DNA from: CALOCN01 sp942491735
GTDB lineage: Bacteria > Eisenbacteria > RBG-16-71-46 > JABDJR01
Reading direction: 5' to 3'
Assembly (NCBI GenBank): GCA_942491735.1
Contig: CALOCN010000008.1
Coordinates: 186,001-250,000 of the forward strand
Length of the DNA: 64,000 nt
Below the pieces are notes generated by a model. The model was not told the origin of the DNA. It saw nothing but the letters and a program-made list of their open reading frames with translations, and searched no databases. The position numbers were made by a program, and so were the translations under genes. Below are positions 17,716 to 27,604 of the stretch, in pieces; positions within the stretch are counted from its first letter, which is position 1; the number at the start of each line of letters is the position of its first letter.

Positions 17716-18912
17716 ATGTCCCGCCACGTATTCACCACACTGACCTTCGCCTTCCTGCTCCACGCCCTCCCGGTCGCGGCGCAGGATGCATCCGTCGTCA
17801 CCAACCCGGAAACGCCGGCCGAGGGCCGCGAACGGGTCGTCCTCAACGAACTGTGGAGCGTGGGGGGATACGACGAGGACATCCTGTTCGGCGTCATTTC
17901 CCAACTCGCCGAGGACCCGGAGGGAAATGTCTACCTCCTGGACTCACAGCTCAACGAGATCCAGGTGCTTTCGCCCGGAGGGGAGTACCTGCGGACCATC
18001 GGACGCGAGGGAGAAGGCCCGGGTGAATTCCGCAACGCCTCGGACATGTTCTTCGGGCCGGGTGGCCTGGTCGGGGTCCTCCAGGTGTTTCCGGGGAAGA
18101 TCATCCAGCTGACGCCCACCGGTGAGCCGGCCGACAATTTTCCTCTTCCCGAGGTGACCGGGTTCCAGCTCGTCTTTGTCGCGCGGGGTCTACCCGATCG
18201 CGTCGCACTCGCCGGCGCCATTACCGGTGACGGCGAGCAGACGACCTACCTCAAGGCGTTCGACGGCGAGGGGACCCAGTTGGCCGTCTTCCACGAACAG
18301 ACCGACGAGATGATCTTCGGCGGAATGAAGTTCAAGGAGAAGGTCAACCGCAACTTCACCCAGCGATGGGCCCTCGCCGACGACGGCCGGGTGGCGGCCG
18401 CGCTCGAGTTCGACCCGTACACGATCCATGTCTGGAAGCCGGACGGTTCGGTGGACCACATCATCACCCGGCCCGACTATCCCCAGGTTACCCGCACCGA
18501 CGATGAGCGCAAGCTGATCCAGACCCTCTTCGACGGCTTCACCAGCTGGAACCCCGGGTCGACGTACGAGACCAGCCGGACCCACATGACGGTGGCCCAG
18601 GTCACCTTCCGGGACGACGGAACCCTCTGGGTCATGGGCAGCCAGGGTCTGTGGCGTACCGACGACGACGTGTTTGCCAGCTTCGACGTGTACGACCTGA
18701 GCGGCAGCTTCCTCAAGACGGTGGACCTGATCGCCCCCGGTGATCCGGTCTACGATGCCATCTTCTTCTCGGGCAACCGGGCCTATATCGTGACCGAGTC
18801 CCTCAATGCCCTCATGGCCAGCATGGGTCAGGAGGGAGAGGAGAGCGCGGAAGAGGAAGCCGAGCCGATCCGGATCATCGCCTACGAACTCGGCGAGCCC
18901 ATCAAGCCTTGA
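17716..18912 (+). CDS. Secreted six-bladed beta-propeller-like protein
   Basis: The 398-residue product has a signal peptide (about 1-23, cleavage near VAA|QDA). The remainder shows repeated blade-like units with DGxV-L-D and G-GE-F motifs, such as ISQLAEDPEGNVYLLD, LSPGGEYLRTIGREGEGPGEF, LADDGRVAA and FRDDGTLWVM. These resemble the NHL/6-bladed propeller proteins common in FCB bacteria. The C terminus is acidic (EEESAEEEAE). An AAGGAG Shine-Dalgarno lies 6 bp before the ATG at 17716. The function is unknown; such proteins usually bind ligands or partners outside the cytoplasm. The EamA transporter gene follows within 8 bp. Confidence 0.8.
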   Translation: MSRHVFTTLTFAFLLHALPVAAQDASVVTNPETPAEGRERVVLNELWSVGGYDEDILFGVISQLAEDPEGNVYLLDSQLNEIQVLSPGGEYLRTIGREGEGPGEFRNASDMFFGPGGLVGVLQVFPGKIIQLTPTGEPADNFPLPEVTGFQLVFVARGLPDRVALAGAITGDGEQTTYLKAFDGEGTQLAVFHEQTDEMIFGGMKFKEKVNRNFTQRWALADDGRVAAALEFDPYTIHVWKPDGSVDHIITRPDYPQVTRTDDERKLIQTLFDGFTSWNPGSTYETSRTHMTVAQVTFRDDGTLWVMGSQGLWRTDDDVFASFDVYDLSGSFLKTVDLIAPGDPVYDAIFFSGNRAYIVTESLNALMASMGQEGEESAEEEAEPIRIIAYELGEPIKP

Positions 18913-18919
18913 CCCGGTC

Positions 18920-19846
18920 TTGAGTGTCCCCCAGCAGTCCGGCGGGCCGGGCTGGGTCGTCGCCCTGGTCTACGCGTCGATGGTGTTCATCTGGGGCACC
19001 ACCTGGCTCGTCATCCGGATCGGACTCGAGTACTACCCGCCGTTCTTCTCGCTCGGGGTCCGCTTCACCGTCGCGGCCGCCCTGCTCCTGCTCATCATGC
19101 GTGTCCGGGGGGACCGTTTCCCCCTGGATGCCAGGTCACAGGGACTCTTCGCCGTCCTCTCCCTGCTCACCTTCGTCATTTCGTTCGGCATCGTCTACTG
19201 GGGCGAGCAGTACCTGTCCAGTGGTCTCACCGCGATCATCTTCGCCCTCATGCCCCTCTTCACCAGCCTCATGGCGCACTTCACGCTACACGAGGAGCGG
19301 CTGCGACCCGCCATGCTGGGCGGCCTCCTGATCAGCCTGGCCGGGATCATCGTGATCAACCTGGCCGACCTCTCCCTCATTCATCCCCGGGCCCCCCTGG
19401 CCGCGGGGCTCATGATCATTTCGCCGCTGGTCGTCGCGGCGGCCAGCGTGATCTCCAAGAAGCATCTGGCTTCCTATCCGCACCTGGCGTTCTCCGCCTT
19501 CCCCATGGCCTACGCGGCGGTCGTGCACCTGATTCTCTGGCGGGTGTTCGAGGCCGATGTGGCACTTGCCTGGAGTTGGCCCGGGGTGGGCGCCATCGCC
19601 TACCTCGTCGTGCTGGGGTCGATCGTCACCTTCGCCTCGTACTACTGGCTGCTGATCCGGGTGCCGGTGAGCCGGCTCAACCTGACCGCCTATCTGACCC
19701 CGCTCATCGCGGTGGTGGTGGGAATCACCCTGGGAGGGGAACACCTGACCCCCATGATGACCGTGGGCGCGGTCCTGGTCCTGGTCGGGGTGGGTCTCGC
19801 CGGTGGCCTGGGTCGGGCACGGGCACGGAAGCAGGGCAGGCCCTAG
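18920..19846 (+). CDS. EamA/DMT superfamily transporter
   Basis: The 308-residue product has ten predicted membrane segments arranged as two EamA halves. The first begins ALVYASMVFIWGTTWLVIRIG and the second covers ISPLVVAAASVISKKHL, a pairing typical of drug/metabolite exporters. The open frame continues upstream inside the propeller gene. The first reasonable start after that gene's stop is TTG at 18920, chosen because the N-terminal membrane segment begins about 15 residues later; no Shine-Dalgarno is visible, so the start is uncertain. The stop codon shares the CTAG tetramer with the stop of the convergent lipoprotein gene. The substrate is unknown. Confidence 0.85.
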   Translation: MSVPQQSGGPGWVVALVYASMVFIWGTTWLVIRIGLEYYPPFFSLGVRFTVAAALLLLIMRVRGDRFPLDARSQGLFAVLSLLTFVISFGIVYWGEQYLSSGLTAIIFALMPLFTSLMAHFTLHEERLRPAMLGGLLISLAGIIVINLADLSLIHPRAPLAAGLMIISPLVVAAASVISKKHLASYPHLAFSAFPMAYAAVVHLILWRVFEADVALAWSWPGVGAIAYLVVLGSIVTFASYYWLLIRVPVSRLNLTAYLTPLIAVVVGITLGGEHLTPMMTVGAVLVLVGVGLAGGLGRARARKQGRP

Positions 19847-22086
19847 CGGGGCACCTCTTCCTCGCGAAACCAGTCGATGGCCCGGTTGAAGGCCTGTTGG
19901 GCCTGGTCCGTTTTCATGTGGTAGAGGGAGAACCCGAACCACATGACGCGTCCCTGGTCCCGCGCCGGGTCCGGATCGTGCCAGCGGGTGGCACAGACGG
20001 CCTTGTCCAACCGTGACTTGTGTCGCGCCCGATTGCGGAACGGGCCGGCGGCAACATAGGAGTAGAGGGAGTCGGTGATCCCCGGGAAGCCGATCACGCT
20101 GTCGGCCGCGGACCGGGTGATCGCGTCGGTGTGCGTGATGGCGTTGTTGGCCCAGTGTCCGCGGAAGAACTTGTCCGGGTCGCCCCACATCTCCGGGAAG
20201 GCATCAGGGTCCTCCGGGTCCACCGGCCGCACGCCCTCCAGGGCATTGACCCAATCGTCCCGCTTGTCGTTGTCGATCTCGACCGCGCGGATCTTCATGA
20301 TGTCCCAGGCGAACGACCCCCCCTCGAAGGACTTGGGGTAACCCGTGCTGCCGGCAACCAGGCCGGGCGGGGGCGAGAACCCTCCCCCTTCGCAGGCCGC
20401 GATTCTGAACGATGAGGTGTTCATGGGGCCGGTGACCCAGAGCTTCCCGCCGGCCCGCATGTAGGAGCGCAGGGCGGTGGTGTGGGTGGAAGCCAGCAGC
20501 AGGCCGGTCTGGGCACAGAAGCCGGCCCCGTGAGTACTCCATACCAGAAGCTTGTACCTTCCCAGCTGGCTCAGCTTGGGCGGCGCCACGGTGAGGTAGC
20601 CTCGGTCCAGGTCCCCGCCGGTCTCGTACCAGTAGTGCTCCGGATCCAGGTCATTGGGTGCGAATCGACCCGAGTTCTCGAACAGTCCGGCCCAGAACGG
20701 ATCATGCTGACGATCCAGCGGGTAGGTACTGTCGAGATAGTCGTCGATGTACAGCACCTCCTGGTCCAGGGTCATTTCGAACACGTTGAGCAGGACACCG
20801 CCGGTGGTGACGTTGCCGAACTCGTCCCGGGCCCGCACGTACAGGACATGGATGCCGGGCTCGTCGAAACGCAGCGGAACCCGGGGGGTGAGGAAATTCG
20901 ACCAGGGCTGCCAACCGGAACCCGGCCCCTCCTTCTCCAGATCGGGAATATCGACCCCCCAGCTGTATCCCTCGATGGTTCCACCGTAGGCTTCCGCCGA
21001 GGCACCCCACCGGGGAAAGATCTCCGTCCCCGTGGGGATCTCGACGGAAGGAAGGTTGACGCCTCCGGTGAATCGGTAGGAACCGAGGATGGCGCCGTTG
21101 ATTTGCAGGACCGGCTTGCCTGCCCCGCTCCCGGAAAGGATCTTGAAGGCATTGCCGGGACCGTCGATCCGGGAGAACTGGACGAACGGCTCCACCGCTC
21201 CCAGTTCATCCACCGCGCGTACGACAAAGACGTACTGTTCGGGTTCCAGGAACACGTTGACGAAGGTGGTCTCCGCACTCTGGTAGATCCAGGGGGCATG
21301 CTCGGAGTCCTCGTAGACCAGCGTGTTCAGATCGATATTGGCCACGATGTTGTATTGCGGTCCGGCCTGCTTGAGCGGGATCAGCTTGTAGAGGAATCCG
21401 GCGGGTCCCGACGCCTTCTGCGGGGGATCGGGATCGATGCCGCCCCATGAAATGAACAGTTTGCCTCCGGCGAGGACGACTTCCGTCTGACGGATGTTCG
21501 GCTTGCTGATCCACGACTCCGGGGTAATGGACCAGCTGGTGAAGCCTAGTTGATCGGTCTCCGAGTAGGCCCCCTCGTTGTCGAGCGCCCGGACATGGAT
21601 CCGGTGCACCCCCGAATAGGTAATGTCCGGTTTGAGGTGGGCGAAGTCGTAGACCGAGTCCGGACTGGGGGTGGAGAACTCGAAGACGCGGTCCGTGCGA
21701 ACGGTCTGGACGTAGTCGAAACTGAACGTTTCCCCATCGACCGACTTGGTCACGCGGAGGGTGTCGGTGTTGCCCTCCGGGCCGGCCAGCGTACGCAGAT
21801 TCAGCCCGGGGGCGGACTCCGGGGAGCTGATCTCCTCGTTCGTGAACTGGGACGGCGGATCCACGACGTATTCGTATCGCTCCACCCGGCCGTCCTGATC
21901 CCAGCCCGCCCACAGGACCCTGGCCCGAAAGTGGCTGCGGGTGCCTTCCCGGGGACCGCCGGTGACCCGCACCTGCGGGCGCAGGTTGGGGGTGCGGACC
22001 TCGTCGACCTCCTCCGAGCAGCCGGATAGGAGGCCGAGCCCGGCCAGGAGCCCAGCCAATAGACTGTAGGCAATCGAAATCTTCAA
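19843..22086 (-). CDS. Large lipoprotein with Ig/FN3-like domains and a GATase-like C-terminal domain
   Basis: The product is about 747 residues. A lipobox (LLSGC) follows a hydrophobic stretch, so it is probably lipid-anchored. Several beta-sandwich-like units (for example GIHRIHVRALDNEGAYSE and GIHVLYVRARDEFGN) resemble fibronectin or Ig-type modules. The last 250 residues include KLLVWSTHGAG and LRSYMRAGGKLWVTGP, like the class I glutamine amidotransferase or ThuA fold, with no obvious catalytic site. I chose the TTG at 22086 because an AGGAG lies 6 bp upstream, and a TGC-TATACT -10 at 22190-22195 puts transcription start below the upstream ATG at 22188. Function unknown. Confidence 0.75.
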   Translation of the reverse strand: MKISIAYSLLAGLLAGLGLLSGCSEEVDEVRTPNLRPQVRVTGGPREGTRSHFRARVLWAGWDQDGRVERYEYVVDPPSQFTNEEISSPESAPGLNLRTLAGPEGNTDTLRVTKSVDGETFSFDYVQTVRTDRVFEFSTPSPDSVYDFAHLKPDITYSGVHRIHVRALDNEGAYSETDQLGFTSWSITPESWISKPNIRQTEVVLAGGKLFISWGGIDPDPPQKASGPAGFLYKLIPLKQAGPQYNIVANIDLNTLVYEDSEHAPWIYQSAETTFVNVFLEPEQYVFVVRAVDELGAVEPFVQFSRIDGPGNAFKILSGSGAGKPVLQINGAILGSYRFTGGVNLPSVEIPTGTEIFPRWGASAEAYGGTIEGYSWGVDIPDLEKEGPGSGWQPWSNFLTPRVPLRFDEPGIHVLYVRARDEFGNVTTGGVLLNVFEMTLDQEVLYIDDYLDSTYPLDRQHDPFWAGLFENSGRFAPNDLDPEHYWYETGGDLDRGYLTVAPPKLSQLGRYKLLVWSTHGAGFCAQTGLLLASTHTTALRSYMRAGGKLWVTGPMNTSSFRIAACEGGGFSPPPGLVAGSTGYPKSFEGGSFAWDIMKIRAVEIDNDKRDDWVNALEGVRPVDPEDPDAFPEMWGDPDKFFRGHWANNAITHTDAITRSAADSVIGFPGITDSLYSYVAAGPFRNRARHKSRLDKAVCATRWHDPDPARDQGRVMWFGFSLYHMKTDQAQQAFNRAIDWFREEEVPR

Positions 22087-22189
22087 GGACGCTCCTGGAG
22101 GGGGGGCCAGGTGTTCCCTCAACGCGTGTCGGGGACTGTTGGGTTTGTTTCCGGCCGTGGGGAGCGCGGTGATCGTGAGTTGCCGCAAC

Positions 22190-22198
22190 AGTATAGCA
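22190..22198 (-). promoter_or_regulatory. Extended -10 promoter for the lipoprotein gene
   Basis: Read on the minus strand, TGCTATACT is an extended -10 (TGn-TATACT). Start would be near 22183, giving about 97 nt of leader to the TTG at 22086 and excluding the upstream ATG at 22188. The -35 is weak. Confidence 0.45.
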
Positions 22199-22308
22199 CC
22201 GTCCGGGCCATGACGAGGGGAGGCTCGGTCTGGTATGGTGGCGCCGGTTTCGACCGCCCGGGAACCGCCGACGGTTCCCTCGACCCCCCCGAGACTGAGG
22301 ATCCTGCC

Positions 22309-23553
22309 GTGAAGATTCGCCCTACCGGTAACGCCTTCCTAGGCCTCCTGCTTGTCGGCATTCTCGCCGGTGGATTCTGCGGCTGGTACTTCGGCGAGTC
22401 CATGGTCCGGGTGGCGTGGATCGGGACGTTCTTCCTCAACGCGCTCAAGATGCTCATCGTTCCCCTGGTGGTCTCGTCCATGGTGGTGGGCATCTCCAGC
22501 ATGGGGGACATCCGGAAGATCGGAAGGGTGGGGGGAACGACCTTCATCTACTACTTCGTCACCACCGGACTCTCGGTGGTCCTGGGAATCATCCTGGTCA
22601 ACATCATGAAACCGGGTGTCGGAGTGGGGCTGGTCAGCGACGTGATTCCGGACGTGGTGCGCGGCAAGGAGAGCACCGGGTTCAGCGACATCGTCCTGAG
22701 CCTGATCTCCCCCAACGTGGTCAAGTCGGCGGCCGAGCTCGAGCTGCTTCCCCTCATCGTCTTCTCGCTGATCTTCGGCGGGGTTCTGACCACCCTGGGC
22801 GAGAAGGGGCGTCATGTCATCGGCTTCTTCGACGGCGTCAACGAGGCGCTCATGAAGATGGTCGGGCTGGTCATGATCATTGCCCCTATCGGGGTGTTCG
22901 GCCTTGTCGCTTCCAAGCTGGGAGCGGCCGGGGGCGGCGATGCCTTCTGGGGCGAGATCACCAAGATCGGCAAGTACTTCTTCACCGTCCTGACCGGCCT
23001 GGGGATCCACTTCGCGGTGGTGCTTCCGGCGATCTTCTTCCTCATTACCCGCAAGAATCCCTGGCGCTACATGCTGGGCATGCTGCCGGCCATCGGTACC
23101 GCCTGGTCCACCGCGTCGTCCTCCGCCACCCTGCCCGTCACCATGGAGTGCGCCGAGGAGCGCAACGGCGTGGGCCGGCGCAACACCATGTTCGTCCTGC
23201 CCCTGGGCGCGACCATCAACATGGACGGCACGGCGCTCTACGAGGCGGTGGCGGCCATCTTCATCGCCCAGGCCTCCGGGATCATTCTTGGCCTGGACCA
23301 GCAGATCATCGTCGTGGTGACCGCGACCCTGGCCGCGATCGGGGCCGCCGGGATTCCCCAGGCCGGTCTGGTCACCATGGTCATCGTGCTCAACGCGGTG
23401 GGCCTCCCCCTGGAGGGCATCGGTCTCATTCTTGCCGTGGACTGGTTCCTGGATCGCTTCCGTACCGCGGTCAATGTGTGGGGCGACTCGGTGGGGGCGG
23501 CCGTGGTGGATCACTACTATCCGGGTGGCGAGGAAACCGCGCAGGCCGGTTGA
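22309..23553 (+). CDS. Dicarboxylate/amino acid:cation symporter (DAACS family)
   Basis: The 414-residue product shows the GltPh/SdcS-type signature set: the serine-rich hairpin STASSSATLPVT, the NMDGT motif (ATINMDGTALYEAVA) and the substrate-binding RTAVNVWGDSVGA segment. Eight membrane helices plus two re-entrant hairpins fit the length. It should import glutamate, aspartate or C4-dicarboxylates with sodium or protons. The upstream open frame to 22111 is unlikely to be coding; I chose GTG at 22309 because a GAGG lies about 8 bp upstream and the first membrane helix starts shortly after. It is divergent from the lipoprotein gene, with 222 bp between them. Confidence 0.92.
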   Translation: MKIRPTGNAFLGLLLVGILAGGFCGWYFGESMVRVAWIGTFFLNALKMLIVPLVVSSMVVGISSMGDIRKIGRVGGTTFIYYFVTTGLSVVLGIILVNIMKPGVGVGLVSDVIPDVVRGKESTGFSDIVLSLISPNVVKSAAELELLPLIVFSLIFGGVLTTLGEKGRHVIGFFDGVNEALMKMVGLVMIIAPIGVFGLVASKLGAAGGGDAFWGEITKIGKYFFTVLTGLGIHFAVVLPAIFFLITRKNPWRYMLGMLPAIGTAWSTASSSATLPVTMECAEERNGVGRRNTMFVLPLGATINMDGTALYEAVAAIFIAQASGIILGLDQQIIVVVTATLAAIGAAGIPQAGLVTMVIVLNAVGLPLEGIGLILAVDWFLDRFRTAVNVWGDSVGAAVVDHYYPGGEETAQAG

Positions 23554-23574
23554 CCCCGCCTCGAACCCGGTTCC

Positions 23575-24498
23575 CTACTCTCCACCGGCCCCCAGGTGCC
23601 GGTCGAGCAGTGCCACCAGCTCATCCCGCTCGTAGCGCACCAACGGGCTCGTGTTGACCTCGGCGAGGCGGGCCAGAAGGGCGTTGACGATGCGCGTCCC
23701 CTCCCAGCGTGTCCCGACCACGTAGCGCCGACGGGGGCTGTCCCCGAGCAGCGCCTCCAGGACCACCTCCGCCACTTCCGCCGGACTCAGTGGCTTGCGG
23801 TTCGTCGCGGATTCGGGTGCGTCCGGATCGGGTGGTGGAGCCGATTCCATGGCCTCCAGGAACTCCCGAACCTCCGCATCGAACGGCGGCGCTGCCCGGC
23901 GCAGGCGATCACGGTTCGCGGCCTGGGCGTTCTTGCCGATTGCGGTCAGCACGCCACCCGGGTCCACGATGCTCACCTGCACTCCGTGGGGCACGAGTTC
24001 CTCGGACAGTGCATCCGTGTACGCTTCCATGGCGTGCTTGGTCATGGTGTACGGACCGAAGTACTTCTGGGTGATCATGCCACCCTGGGATCCGATGGTG
24101 ACGATGCGGCCCCGGGAATCAAGCAGAAGCGGCAGGAACGCATTGGTCATGCGGTGGACGCCGAAGACGTTCACCTCGAACACTTCCCGCAGCTCCGCAT
24201 CGGTGAAGGTGCTGAAGGGGCCCATTGGCCCGACCCCGGCATTGTTGACCAGGCCATCCAGACCGTTGCCGGCATCCGTGATCCGCTTCACCGCATGCTC
24301 GATCGCCTCCGGATCCCGGACGTCGAGGCGAATCGGAACCACCCCGGGGAGTGCGGCGAGGGCGGTCTCGTCCGCGGGCCTGCGCACCGTCGCCCACACC
24401 GTGTGCCGGTTGTTGCTCAGGGCCTCGACCACGGCGCGACCAATGCCACTGCTCGCCCCGGTGACCAGGAAGGTACGGGAGGATTCGAGGGATCTCAT
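23575..24498 (-). CDS. Short-chain dehydrogenase/reductase (classical SDR)
   Basis: The 307-residue product carries the classical SDR motifs: TGASSGIG for NAD(P) binding at residues 13-20, NNAG at about 85-88, Ser137 in the catalytic position and Y150xxxK154 (YTMTK). An Arg after the glycine motif region (VRR) is compatible with NADPH preference. It is slightly longer than usual, with an extra C-terminal region of about 60 residues. The ATG at 24498 is preferred to the GTG at 24513 because a GGAAGG lies 7 bp upstream of it. It converges with the symporter gene. The substrate is unknown. Confidence 0.88.
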   Translation of the reverse strand: MRSLESSRTFLVTGASSGIGRAVVEALSNNRHTVWATVRRPADETALAALPGVVPIRLDVRDPEAIEHAVKRITDAGNGLDGLVNNAGVGPMGPFSTFTDAELREVFEVNVFGVHRMTNAFLPLLLDSRGRIVTIGSQGGMITQKYFGPYTMTKHAMEAYTDALSEELVPHGVQVSIVDPGGVLTAIGKNAQAANRDRLRRAAPPFDAEVREFLEAMESAPPPDPDAPESATNRKPLSPAEVAEVVLEALLGDSPRRRYVVGTRWEGTRIVNALLARLAEVNTSPLVRYERDELVALLDRHLGAGGE

Positions 24499-24548
24499 GG
24501 GAGGGCCTTCCACGTAGGAGTCATGGCGTCATTCTACGCAGTCCGGGC

Positions 24549-25109
24549 CTATCCCGCGAGGCGGGACAGGGTGTCGGGTTCGAGATCACGGGTGCGGTTC
24601 AGCCCCATGAGCAGGGTGGCCACCCCCAGGGCAAAGGCGGCAAACAGGCTTGTTCCAAAGCCACCCTGGGAAGAGGAAAGCACCGCGGATCCATAGAACC
24701 CACACGTGGCCAGGATCACCAGTCGCACCAGGCGAACCCCCGGCGTGGGATCTCCGTCGCTCCGCGCCACCAGGTCCAGGGAAAGACGGGCGGCCAGGGA
24801 CGCAGCGCCGACCGAGATCAACACGAAGGCCAGGATCAACTCCACCCCAAGCAGGATACTCCACCCCAGGTTGCGCCAGGCAACGAGGGCCCAGCCGAAA
24901 GTCACCGCGCAACCCAGTCCGGCGGCGACGGCCCCGCCGTGAACCAGTTCCGCGATGAGATGATCCCGCACCGGCGCGGACCCCAGGAGGGTTTCGTCCC
25001 GACCCCGGCGGACCAATCCGCGAAAGACGAGAAGCTGCACGAGAACGGCCGTCGCCCAAAAGGTCACGACGGCCGTCTTCAGGAGAACATCGAACGAGGC
25101 CTCAGGCAT
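24549..25109 (-). CDS. Hypothetical membrane protein downstream of gyrA
   Basis: The 186-residue product has four or five predicted membrane segments (about 10-30, 52-72, 80-102, 123-145 and 152-170) joined by short, mostly basic loops. I recognise no family. Its ATG overlaps the gyrA stop by 1 bp (TGATG), so it is co-transcribed with and probably translationally coupled to gyrA. Confidence 0.75.
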   Translation of the reverse strand: MPEASFDVLLKTAVVTFWATAVLVQLLVFRGLVRRGRDETLLGSAPVRDHLIAELVHGGAVAAGLGCAVTFGWALVAWRNLGWSILLGVELILAFVLISVGAASLAARLSLDLVARSDGDPTPGVRLVRLVILATCGFYGSAVLSSSQGGFGTSLFAAFALGVATLLMGLNRTRDLEPDTLSRLAG

Positions 25110-27604
25110 CAGCTCCCGGCATCCGGCGGGACGTCGGTGTCCGGAGTGTCCTCGGTCGCGATCTCTTCCCCATCTTCCTGGGCGATCCGCGCCACATCGG
25201 CCACCTCGTCTCCCTCACCCACATTGATGAGCTTGACCCCCTGGGTGTTGCGCCCCAGGACCGAGACATCCGCGATCGGCAGCCGGATCACGATCCCGTT
25301 CTTGGTCGTGATCATGAGGCCGTCCGTATCCACGACCTCCTTGATGGCCATCAGGGCCCCGTTGCGTTCGGACGCCTTGATGGTGATCACACCCTTGCCG
25401 CCCCGGCCGGTCATGCGATAGTCCTCGATGGGGCTGCGCTTTCCGAACCCGTTCTGGGTGACCGCGAGCAGTTCCGCGTTCTCGCGGTTGACCACGACCA
25501 GATCCACGACCTCGTCGTCCTCGCCGTCCAGGGTCACGCCCCGCACTCCCCTGGCGGTCCGGCCCATGGGACGGACTTCCTCTTCGTTGAAGCGGATGGC
25601 CTTGCCCAGTCTCTTGGCCAACAGGATCTCGCGCTTGCCGTCGGTGAGGGCAACATCGATGATCTCGTCCTCCTCGGCGAGCCCGATCGCGATAATGCCG
25701 TCACGACGCACGTTGCCATAGGCGGTGAGGTCCGTCTTCTTGACCTGTCCCTTGCGGGTGGCGAAGAAGAGGAAGTGGTTGGCGTCGAACTCCCGGATGG
25801 GCAGCGCGGTCAGCAACCGCTCGCCCGGCTTGAACTGGACCAGATTGACGATGGGTTTGCCCTTGGCCGTGCGACCGGCCTGGGGAATCTCGTGCACCTT
25901 GACCCAGTAGACACGGCCCAGGTTCGTGAAGACCAGGACGTATGCGTGGGTCGAGGCGATGAACAGGTGTTCGATGAAGTCGTCATCACGGGTGGTCTGT
26001 CCGGTGACGCCGCGCCCGCCCCGCCGCTGGCGGCGATAGGTGGCGACCGGGAGACGCTTGATGTATCCCAGGTTGCTGATGGTGATGATCATGTCCTCGT
26101 CCGCGATCAGGTCCTCGATCGCGAACTCGCCTGCCGCGGCCTGGATCTCGGTGCGCCGCGGGTCGCCGAACCGGCTCTTGAGATCGATCATCTCGGTCTT
26201 GATGAGATCGAGGATCTTCTGCTCACTGGCCAGGATCGCCTTCAGGGCGGCGATGGTCTCCATGAGTTCCTTGTACTCGGCCTCGATCTTGTCCCGCTCA
26301 AGCCCGGTCAGGCGCGCCAACCGCATGTCCAGGATGGCCTGGGACTGCTCGTCGCTGAGCGAGAAGCGGTCCATGAGGGCCTGCTTCGCGGTCGCGGTGT
26401 CCGGGCTCTCCCGGATGATGCTGACGATCTCATCGATGTTGTCGAGGGCTATACGAAGCCCCTCGAGAATGTGGGCCCGCTTCTCCGCCTGGGAGAGGTC
26501 GTAGCGGGTGCGCCGGATAATGACATCGCGGCGATGATTCACGAAATGGCGGAGCATTTCCTTGAGGGAGAGGGTCTGGGGTCGGTTCTCGACCAGGGCC
26601 AGCATGTTGGCCCCGAAGGTCTGCTGCATGGCGGTGTGCTTGTAGAGCTGGTTCAGCACGACCTGGGACTGCGCGTCCCGCTTGATCTCGATCACCACCC
26701 GCATTCCGTCGCGGTCCGACTCGTCCCGCAGGTCCGAGATACCGGGAATGGTGCCGGCGCGCACCAGGTCGGCGATCTTCTCCAGGAGTTGCGCCTTGTT
26801 CACCATGTAGGGGATCTCGGTGACGATGATCGCCTCGCGACCGCTTTTCATGAAGTCGATGTCGGCGCGGGCGCGAACGGAGATGAGTCCCCGTCCCGTG
26901 GTGTAGGCGTCGTGAATCCCCTTGCGCCCCATGATGATCCCGCCGGTCGGGAAGTCCGGTCCCGGAACGATTTCCAGAAGCTCCGGTGCTTCGATGTCCG
27001 GATTGTCGATGAGCGCGCACACCGCGTCGGTGATCTCGCTCAGGTTGTGGGGAGGGATGTTGGTCGCCATGCCCACCGCGATCCCGGTGGCCCCGTTGCA
27101 AAGCAGGTTGGGAAGCGTGGCCGGGAGCACCACGGGTTCCTCGCGCACGTTCTCGTAGTTGGGCCGGAAATCCACCGTCTCCCGATCGATATCGGTGAGC
27201 ATGGCCACGCCAAGACGGGAGAGTCGCGCCTCCGTGTACCGCTCCGCCGCGGCGGAGTCCCCATCCACGCTCCCGAAGTTCCCCTGGCCGTCCACGGTGG
27301 GATAGCGAAGCGAGAACTCCTGGGCAAGGCGCACCATGGCGTCATAGATGGCCGAGGTTCCGTGGGGGTGATAGTTACCGTTCACGTCACCGGTGATCTT
27401 CGCGCTCTTTCGATACGGCCGGTCAGGGGACAGGTTGAGGTCGTTCATGGCGACCAGAATCCGGCGCTGTACGGGCTTCAAACCGTCCCGAACATCGGGC
27501 AAGGCGCGGTTCACGATGACCGACATCGAGTAGTCGAGATACGCGGTGCGCATCTCATCTTCGATGGGCGCGGGGATAATCCGGTTTCCGGAGTCCTCTG
27601 CCAT
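25109..27604 (-). CDS. gyrA: DNA gyrase subunit A
   Basis: The 831-residue product is the breakage-reunion subunit of gyrase, which introduces negative supercoils with GyrB (encoded at 43102). The catalytic Tyr123 lies in ERYTEARLS and the gyrase-specific GyrA-box (QRRGGRGV) is present in the C-terminal domain, so this is GyrA and not ParC. The quinolone-determining positions equivalent to E. coli Ser83 and Asp87 are kept as Ser84 and Asp88. The adjacent residue, Asp82 in E. coli, is Thr83 here (HPHGTSAIYD). An AAGGAG sits upstream of the ATG. gyrA lies about 15 kb from gyrB. Confidence 0.97.
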   Translation of the reverse strand: MAEDSGNRIIPAPIEDEMRTAYLDYSMSVIVNRALPDVRDGLKPVQRRILVAMNDLNLSPDRPYRKSAKITGDVNGNYHPHGTSAIYDAMVRLAQEFSLRYPTVDGQGNFGSVDGDSAAAERYTEARLSRLGVAMLTDIDRETVDFRPNYENVREEPVVLPATLPNLLCNGATGIAVGMATNIPPHNLSEITDAVCALIDNPDIEAPELLEIVPGPDFPTGGIIMGRKGIHDAYTTGRGLISVRARADIDFMKSGREAIIVTEIPYMVNKAQLLEKIADLVRAGTIPGISDLRDESDRDGMRVVIEIKRDAQSQVVLNQLYKHTAMQQTFGANMLALVENRPQTLSLKEMLRHFVNHRRDVIIRRTRYDLSQAEKRAHILEGLRIALDNIDEIVSIIRESPDTATAKQALMDRFSLSDEQSQAILDMRLARLTGLERDKIEAEYKELMETIAALKAILASEQKILDLIKTEMIDLKSRFGDPRRTEIQAAAGEFAIEDLIADEDMIITISNLGYIKRLPVATYRRQRRGGRGVTGQTTRDDDFIEHLFIASTHAYVLVFTNLGRVYWVKVHEIPQAGRTAKGKPIVNLVQFKPGERLLTALPIREFDANHFLFFATRKGQVKKTDLTAYGNVRRDGIIAIGLAEEDEIIDVALTDGKREILLAKRLGKAIRFNEEEVRPMGRTARGVRGVTLDGEDDEVVDLVVVNRENAELLAVTQNGFGKRSPIEDYRMTGRGGKGVITIKASERNGALMAIKEVVDTDGLMITTKNGIVIRLPIADVSVLGRNTQGVKLINVGEGDEVADVARIAQEDGEEIATEDTPDTDVPPDAGS

